A DNA stretch of 9,199 nt from Chthoniobacterales bacterium (lineage in GTDB: Bacteria; Verrucomicrobiota; Verrucomicrobiia; Chthoniobacterales; UBA10450). The notes under the pieces were generated by a model. The model was not told the DNA's origin. It searched no databases and saw only the letters and a program-made list of their open reading frames with translations. How positions within the stretch are numbered: position 1 is the stretch's first letter; every line of letters starts with the position of its first letter. Location of the stretch: positions 1 to 9,199 of the forward strand of contig JACCZO010000268.1 of the NCBI GenBank assembly GCA_013695925.1, written 5' to 3'. Shown in pieces: positions 5,680 to 9,199 of the stretch. The position numbers were made by a program, and so were the translations under genes.

Positions 5680-5717
5680 ATTCCGATTCCGAGGCGCAGA
5701 GCGGGCGGGTTCGCCGT

Positions 5718-5880
5718 TCAGCGAACGCGGGTGTTGCGACAGCAGATTTCCCACTTATTGGCGTCGGCATCCTCGAAAAACACGGCGTATTAGCCGGGCG
5801 TGTATTCGTGGCAATACTCCGGGCCTTCGACGTTTCGGGCGCCGGACTCGCGGATGGTCCGGCCAAGGCGGTTGAGATTG
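5718..5880 (-). pseudogene. C-terminal fragment of the glyoxalase-like VOC gene
   Basis: The minus strand reads LNRLGRTIRESGARNVEGPE, then YCHEYTPG, a stop, YAVFFEDADANKWEICC and RNTRVR before its TGA (5718-5720). This matches the last ~50 residues of the gene at 6499-6897. A TAC to TAA change (5790-5792) interrupts it at the Tyr109 or Tyr110 equivalent. Further upstream (to about 5926) SRLYCRVDED in another frame vaguely matches NRFAFWADTEEE, suggesting more homologous sequence behind a frameshift. No N-terminal half is present. It cannot make the domain. Confidence 0.87.
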
Positions 5881-5989
5881 CCGTCGCATCTTCATCGACG
5901 CGACAGTACAGCCGTGAGCCGAACACAATTTTCTACCCGCAATCGGTTTCCTAGGAATTATGATTCCCTGCCGATGATCACAGTCGAGC

Positions 5990-6017
5990 GTGACAGAAAA
6001 GCGTTATTGCCTAACGT
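5990..6017 (+). promoter_or_regulatory. Weak candidate promoter for the second RelE-type TA locus
   Basis: GTGACA (5990-5995) and TAACGT (6012-6017) are spaced by 16 bp and end 6 bp before the GTG start. A GGAAT-TATG-ATTCC inverted repeat lies upstream at about 5953-5966 and could be an operator. The -10 match is poor. Confidence 0.25.
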
Positions 6018-6023
6018 ATCGCC

Positions 6024-6245
6024 GTGAGCACGGTGACCGAAATCGAGCGCGCCATCGAGGCGTTGCCAAAGGAAGAGTTTGAGAAGCTCGCGGCCTGGTT
6101 CGTGGAAAAGCGGGAGCAGTCGGTGGATGCCGCCTTTGAAGAGGCGATCCGCGCGGGGGCATTCGATGCGATGGCGGAGCGGGCCCTGAACGAGCACGCC
6201 GCCGGTATGTCCCGACCCCTCGATGAATTCCTCGACCGCTCCTGA
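6024..6245 (+). CDS. Small antitoxin-like protein upstream of a RelE-family toxin
   Basis: A 73-residue acidic helical protein, MSTVTEIERAIEALPKEEFE then KLAAWFVEKRE. The opening EI-x3-IE-x-LP-x2-E...L block is common in short antitoxins of RelE/ParE systems. The middle (36-60) is a helix and the end is SRPLDEFLDRS. No classical DNA-binding fold is apparent, although the N-terminal strand and helices could dimerise. The GTG at 6024 is the first possible start that keeps the block whole; no Shine-Dalgarno site precedes it. The 3' end overlaps the toxin start (ATG 6223) by 23 bases, which supports a TA pair. The toxin is frameshifted, so the antitoxin may now be unneeded. Confidence 0.75.
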   Translation: MSTVTEIERAIEALPKEEFEKLAAWFVEKREQSVDAAFEEAIRAGAFDAMAERALNEHAAGMSRPLDEFLDRS

Positions 6246-6475
6246 GTTCTGGAAGTGGTTCAGTCGCCTATCGCCCGACCGACAGGAACGGGCACGCAAA
6301 GCGTATCGTCTTTGGTGCATGAAATCCACGGCATCCTTCGTTGCGGTTCAAGAAAGTTGGAGGGTTCTGGTCGGTGAGGGTGGACGATGGCTATCGCGCG
6401 TTGGGAATCGAGAAGGAGGGTGTAATCATCTGGTTTTACATCGGCCCGCACGACCGCTACGAACGAGAGATTTAA
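6223..6475 (+). pseudogene. RelE/ParE-family toxin split by a frameshift
   Basis: The first frame reads MNSSTAPEFWKWFSRLSPDR, then QERARKAYRLW, a typical start of this toxin group. At about 6316-6322 the frame changes (net one base extra or two missing). From 6323 the next frame reads NPRHPSLRFKKVGGFWSVRV, DDGYRALGIEKEGVIIWFYI and GPHDRYEREI, ending at TAA (6473-6475). Together these give the normal ~83-residue toxin with all conserved blocks (HPSL-x-F, SVRV-x3-YRALG, WF-x-IG-x-H-x-Y). As written, the first frame runs on into unrelated sequence, so no active toxin is expected unless the lesion is a sequencing error. It follows its antitoxin with overlap. Confidence 0.82.
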
Positions 6476-6498
6476 AGGTAGGCGCGGACCAGCTCACT

Positions 6499-6897
6499 TC
6501 ACCGCACGCGGGTGTTGCGACAGCAGATTTCCCACTTGTTGCCGTCGGCGTCCTCGAAAAACACGGCGTAGTAGCCGGGCGTGTAGTCGTGGCAATACTC
6601 CGGGCCTTCGACGTTCTGCGCGCCGGCCTCGCAGATGATCGCGCCGAGGCGGTTGACTTCTTCTTCCGTGTCCGCCCAAAACGCGAAGCGGTTGGCGTCG
6701 CCGCGGTGGCCCGGTTCCTCGTTGAGACCGATGAAGGGCGACGTTTGGCGCTCGCCCTCGGCGTAATAGGTGATCTCCGTTTCCGCGACGCGGATCTTCG
6801 GGAAACCGAGCGCTGGGAGGAATACGTCGTAAAATTTCCGGGCTTCCGCGAAGTCGGACACCCGAAGGTCAATGTGATCGAAGCGGTGGCTACTCAT
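6499..6897 (-). CDS. Glyoxalase/bleomycin-resistance-like VOC protein
   Basis: A 132-residue single-domain VOC protein: FDHIDLRVSDFAEARKFYDV (6-25) opens the first beta-alpha-beta unit. ANRFAFWADTEEEVNRL (68-84) starts the second, and PGYYAVFFEDADGNKWEICC (107-126) closes it. His8 and Glu123 stand at the usual metal-ligand positions of glyoxalase-like proteins. The substrate cannot be told from sequence. ATG at 6895-6897 was chosen because the domain begins there; the longer open frame to 7053 has a non-domain, low-complexity look. It converges with the TA locus, leaving only 23 bp between the frameshifted toxin's stop and its own stop. A decayed copy of its C-terminal half lies at 5718-5880, across the TA locus. 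It appears intact. Nothing recognisable was found between 6898 and 7070. Confidence 0.88.
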   Translation of the reverse strand: MSSHRFDHIDLRVSDFAEARKFYDVFLPALGFPKIRVAETEITYYAEGERQTSPFIGLNEEPGHRGDANRFAFWADTEEEVNRLGAIICEAGAQNVEGPEYCHDYTPGYYAVFFEDADGNKWEICCRNTRVR

Positions 6898-7070
6898 TCG
6901 ATGATGTTCGCAACAAACACTCCTCACCGCCGCCCGCAACCGTGGAAGCCCAACCCTTCCGGGGGGCGCTTGCAGCGTTGCCTGCAGGCGAGGCGAGAAA
7001 ACGGCGATCTCGGCGTCGCCATGCGGCGGGGCGACGGGGGGATAATCTGTCAAAGGGGGTTCCAGATAGG

Positions 7071-7099
7071 TTGATCTCCCCGGTCAACACAGGTATGAT
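7071..7099 (+). promoter_or_regulatory. Sigma70-like promoter, probably giving a leaderless mRNA
   Basis: TTGATC (7071-7076) and TATGAT (7094-7099) are separated by exactly 17 bp, four of six and five of six matches to consensus. The GTG start at 7108 is only 8 bases after the -10 box, about where transcription would begin. No ribosome-binding site fits in that space. Confidence 0.6.
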
Positions 7100-7107
7100 C
7101 ACTTCCC

Positions 7108-7320
7108 GTGACCGCGAGTGAGATCATTCAGGAAATCGAACGGCTCCCGTCGCAGGAGAAAGCGGAAGTGCTGAGCGTTCTACTGCGTTCGCAGGGGAAA
7201 AATAACCGGCTGTTGCCTGACGAGCTGGTGGCGTTGGCAGATCAAATGGTGGCCGCCCAGAACCCCGCCGAGGCGGATCGTCTCGAGGCGAAAATTCTCG
7301 CCGGATTTTACGGCACGTAA
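7108..7320 (+). CDS. Antitoxin-like small protein, first gene of an uncharacterised pair
   Basis: Seventy residues: MTASEIIQEIERLPSQEKAE, then VLSVLLRSQGKN. The opening EI-x3-IE-x-LP-x2-E block resembles that of the antitoxin at 6024, and proteins of this shape are usually antitoxins. The second half (LLPDELVALADQMVAAQNPA and on to EADRLEAKILAGFYGT) is helical and acidic. GTG 7108 was chosen from the domain start and from its place just after the promoter. Three bases separate its TAA from the ATG of the next gene, so the two are surely co-translated. No DNA-binding domain is evident. The antitoxin role is an inference from shape and layout. Confidence 0.72.
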   Translation: MTASEIIQEIERLPSQEKAEVLSVLLRSQGKNNRLLPDELVALADQMVAAQNPAEADRLEAKILAGFYGT

Positions 7321-7323
7321 GCG

Positions 7324-7569
7324 ATGCCTCGCATCCGTCGCGAGCGTATTCCAGAAGCGCTGATGGCGCACTTGGTGAGGCGGGTTCGGCAACGGGAAAT
7401 TTCCGGCGCTCAACTTGGGTTGTTTGCGCGCTGGCTGGACGCGAATCCAGAAGTTCCCGCGGGTGCGTGGTTCAAACGCTTTCCTGAGATGTTCGTCTGT
7501 GGAGAGGGCTCGCTGGTGAAAACCTTTCTCCGGCCCGGTCAGGTTCCGGCCGGCGAAGAAGTCAGCTAA
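7324..7569 (+). CDS. Uncharacterised 81-aa protein, partner of the antitoxin-like gene
   Basis: MPRIRRERIPEALMAHLVRR begins a basic helical N-terminus. Then come VRQREISGAQLGLFARWLDA (21-40), the proline and aromatic block NPEVPAGAWFKRFPEMFVCG (41-60), and EGSLVKTFLRPGQVPAGEEV. It does not read as RelE, PIN, MazF or HipA. I have a weak memory of similar short proteins following small antitoxin-like genes in Verrucomicrobiota but cannot name a family. FKRFPEMFVCGEG and VKTFLRPGQ look like compact beta segments. In position it would be the toxin of a TA pair; alternatively a regulator or small enzyme accessory. It carries no signal peptide or membrane span. It is intact and followed by the transporter region. 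Confidence 0.72.
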   Translation: MPRIRRERIPEALMAHLVRRVRQREISGAQLGLFARWLDANPEVPAGAWFKRFPEMFVCGEGSLVKTFLRPGQVPAGEEVS

Positions 7570-7615
7570 TGGGGAGCTTGACATCGCCCCGGGCGGCAAG
7601 CGACAAGAGCGCCTG

Positions 7616-7663
7616 ATGACTTCAAGCAAACGTCTCTTCTCCAAAGCTCCGGAGGGTGATTGA
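7616..7663 (+). other. 15-codon leader ORF identical to the transporter N-terminus
   Basis: ATG at 7616 encodes MTSSKRLFSKAPEGD and stops at 7661-7663. Residues 3-14 equal the SSKRLFSKAPEG block at the start of the transporter. Deleting 71 bp would fuse this ATG in frame to the transporter, so this is most likely its original start, displaced by a duplication. Its PEG codons contain GGAGGG (7651-7656), which can serve as a ribosome site for the TTG at 7666. Confidence 0.65.
7620..7656 (+). repeat. Direct repeat copy 1 (37 bp)
   Basis: Thirty-six of 37 bases equal 7691-7727 (only 7633 T versus 7704 C differs). The offset of 71 bp is not a multiple of three, so the two copies are in different frames relative to the transporter. 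Confidence 0.9.
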
Positions 7664-9198
7664 ATTTGACACCGAGAACAGCGTCAGCGGCTTCAAGCAA
7701 ACGCCTCTTCTCCAAAGCTCCGGAGGGGGCGGCCGTGCTCTTCTTCATTCAGATCTTCGCGACCCTCGGGTTCGCGGTTCTTTATTCGACGCTCGTCCTT
7801 TACGCGACGAAGCATCTCAAGCTTTCGGCCAAGGAAGCGACGACGTTGATGGGCGTGTTCGGCGCTTTCAATTACGGACTGCATCTCTTCGGCGGCTATC
7901 TCGGCGGGCGATTTCTTTCGAACCGGAATCTTTTTGTCGGCGGCATGGCGCTGCAGGTAATCGGTTGCGGCTGCATCGCGGTCGGGACGGCGGCGATGTT
8001 CTATATCGGCCTCGCTTTTTTTCTGACCGGCTGCGGTCTGAATGTGACCTGCATCAACATGATGCTGACCCAGCGCTTTACCCCGGAGGATCCCCGGCGC
8101 GAGGGCGCGTTCCTCTGGAATTATGCCGGCATGAATGTCGGCTTCTTTGTCGGATTCGCCGCCGCGGGCTATTACCAGGCGACGGAGAGCTACTCGAGTC
8201 TTTTTATCTTCGCCACGATCGGCAACTTCATGGCCATCGTCCTCGCCTTGTTTAACTGGACGACGCTGACCGATCGCAACACGCCGCTGCGCGAGGCGAC
8301 GTCGCAACAGTTCCGGCTCCGCCTGCTTGCCGGCAACCTCATTGTCCTCGCTCTCATCCCGGTCGTGTGGTTCATGCTCCAGCGGCCGGAAGGGGCGGGA
8401 ACGATTCTCAAGAGCATCTGCGGGGCGGTGGCGCTGACGCTGATCTATCTCACGGTCCGGCACCGGGATCGCCGCGAACGGCGGAACATGACGGCCTATC
8501 TCATTTTGACCCTCGGCTCGCTCGCGTTCTGGTCGCTCTACCAGATGGCTCCGAGCGGCCTGATGCTGTTCGCGGTGCACAATGTCGACCGCATGATCGG
8601 CAGCGTGGAGATTCAGCCGCAGTGGATTCAGAACATCAACACCGTCGTCATCGTGATCGGCGGGCCGCTGCTCGCGGCGGCTTTTAGCAGCCTGCGCGCG
8701 CGGGGCTGGAGAATCGACATTCCGAAGCAGTTTGCCACCTCGCTGATCCTGATGGCTCTGGGCTTTCTCATTCTGCCTGTGGGGATCAAGCTGGCCGGGG
8801 TGGATGGCCGGAGTGCGTTTGGGTGGCTGTTTGGGAGTTATGTGTTGCAGAGCATCGGTGAGCTGCTCATCTCGCCGATCGGCTACGCCATGATCGGCAA
8901 ACTCGCGCCGCGGCAGTATCAGGGCGTGATGATGGGAAGCTGGATGCTCGTAACCGGGTTGGCGTCGCTCTTTGCGGGCGACTTTTCCGGGATGATTCCC
9001 GAGCCGCAGGGCAGCACCGCGGTCGCAACCAATCCTGATTACGTGAAACTCTTCGGCGCGCTCGGCGCGGGCGCGCTCGTGGTCGGGGTCGCGCTCGTCG
9101 TGCTCATTCCGTTCCTGCGCAAACTGATCACCGACAAAGCCGAGACAACTCCTGGGGCAACGCCAACGCCTGCGGGTCCCGCTCCGGCCGCGGTCTGA
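7660..9198 (+). CDS. POT/PTR-family (proton-dependent oligopeptide) MFS transporter
   Basis: About 512 residues with 14 hydrophobic spans, the usual count for bacterial POT proteins. The first is 24-49 (FFIQIFATLGFAVLYSTLVL); others include 100-180 and 185-205, and the last is about 468-490. The signature QSIGELLISPIGYAMIGKLA (397-416) and the following MMGSWMLVTGLASLFAG match the POT TM10-11 region, including Glu401. FLWNYAGMNVGFF replaces the usual FYxxINxG block. The TM1 ExxERF motif, which couples proton movement in characterised members, is missing. The substrate (di/tripeptide or other) is unknown. The start is uncertain: TTG 7660 or TTG 7666 (with GGAGGG 9 bases upstream), because a duplication displaced the likely original ATG at 7616. 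The tail is proline/threonine-rich. It stops one base before the window end. Confidence 0.87.
   Translation: MNLTPRTASAASSKRLFSKAPEGAAVLFFIQIFATLGFAVLYSTLVLYATKHLKLSAKEATTLMGVFGAFNYGLHLFGGYLGGRFLSNRNLFVGGMALQVIGCGCIAVGTAAMFYIGLAFFLTGCGLNVTCINMMLTQRFTPEDPRREGAFLWNYAGMNVGFFVGFAAAGYYQATESYSSLFIFATIGNFMAIVLALFNWTTLTDRNTPLREATSQQFRLRLLAGNLIVLALIPVVWFMLQRPEGAGTILKSICGAVALTLIYLTVRHRDRRERRNMTAYLILTLGSLAFWSLYQMAPSGLMLFAVHNVDRMIGSVEIQPQWIQNINTVVIVIGGPLLAAAFSSLRARGWRIDIPKQFATSLILMALGFLILPVGIKLAGVDGRSAFGWLFGSYVLQSIGELLISPIGYAMIGKLAPRQYQGVMMGSWMLVTGLASLFAGDFSGMIPEPQGSTAVATNPDYVKLFGALGAGALVVGVALVVLIPFLRKLITDKAETTPGATPTPAGPAPAAV
7691..7727 (+). repeat. Direct repeat copy 2 (37 bp), inside the transporter 5' end
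   Basis: Second copy of the repeat at 7620-7656. It encodes the transporter's own SSKRLFSKAPEG. The 34 bp between copies show only partial likeness to the bases before copy 1. Confidence 0.9.
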
Positions 9199-9199
9199 A

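Noticed and set aside
5384..5926. Minus-strand 180-codon ORF
   Set aside because: It reads the VOC fragment in a wrong frame and crosses the hairpin element; no domain is visible.
6223..7074. Long plus-strand ORF (283 codons) as a real gene
   Set aside because: Only its first ~33 codons are toxin; the rest is the antisense of the VOC gene and the wrong frame of the toxin.
7693..8580. Minus-strand 295-codon ORF
   Set aside because: It is the antisense shadow of the transporter, rich in Arg/Glu/Asp/His as expected from GC-rich antisense reading.

Overview
The window looks like an accessory, gene-decay-rich stretch of a GC-rich bacterial chromosome. The protein flavour suggests a soil-type Verrucomicrobiota: PhnB-like and glyoxalase-like VOC proteins, many small toxin-antitoxin (TA) pairs, a stand-alone winged-helix regulator and traces of a RAYT-type transposon. 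That taxonomic guess rests on recalled family resemblance, not on a marker gene. No rRNA, tRNA or CRISPR array was seen.

Left part (1-2400). A FitA-like antitoxin (minus strand) overlaps a PIN-domain toxin that is frameshifted and runs off the window edge. A remnant of a small ORF and a strong palindrome follow. Next come a PhnB-like VOC gene (minus), a RelE-type toxin with a coiled-coil partner (plus), and a broken copy of the 5' part of the same VOC gene (minus).

Middle (2400-5680). A winged-helix regulator (minus) is followed by a 55-codon ORF and about 240 bp packed with short hairpins. Then comes the largest gene, a ~656-residue nuclease-helicase (PD-(D/E)XK nuclease plus DUF2075/Schlafen-group-3-like helicase, COG3410-like), the best candidate for a defence or nucleic-acid-processing function. 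A 128-bp hairpin element with GGGGTCAGGAG termini, apparently a deletion derivative of a RAYT transposon, lies downstream.

Right part (5680-9199). A decayed C-terminal copy of a second VOC gene is followed by another antitoxin with a frameshifted RelE-family toxin (plus) and then the intact second VOC gene (minus). An uncharacterised two-gene operon that resembles a TA pair sits behind a good sigma70-like promoter and is probably leaderless. The window closes with a 14-TM POT/PTR-family transporter whose 5' end carries a 71-bp out-of-frame partial duplication.

Two patterns tie the region together. First, each RelE-type TA locus lies between an intact VOC gene and a truncated copy of that same gene, as if TA cassettes arrive or leave with duplication of the flanking gene. 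Second, two of the three recognisable toxins (PIN and the second RelE) are frameshifted while their antitoxins stay open, the expected decay path of addiction modules. The nuclease-helicase is intact among this debris.
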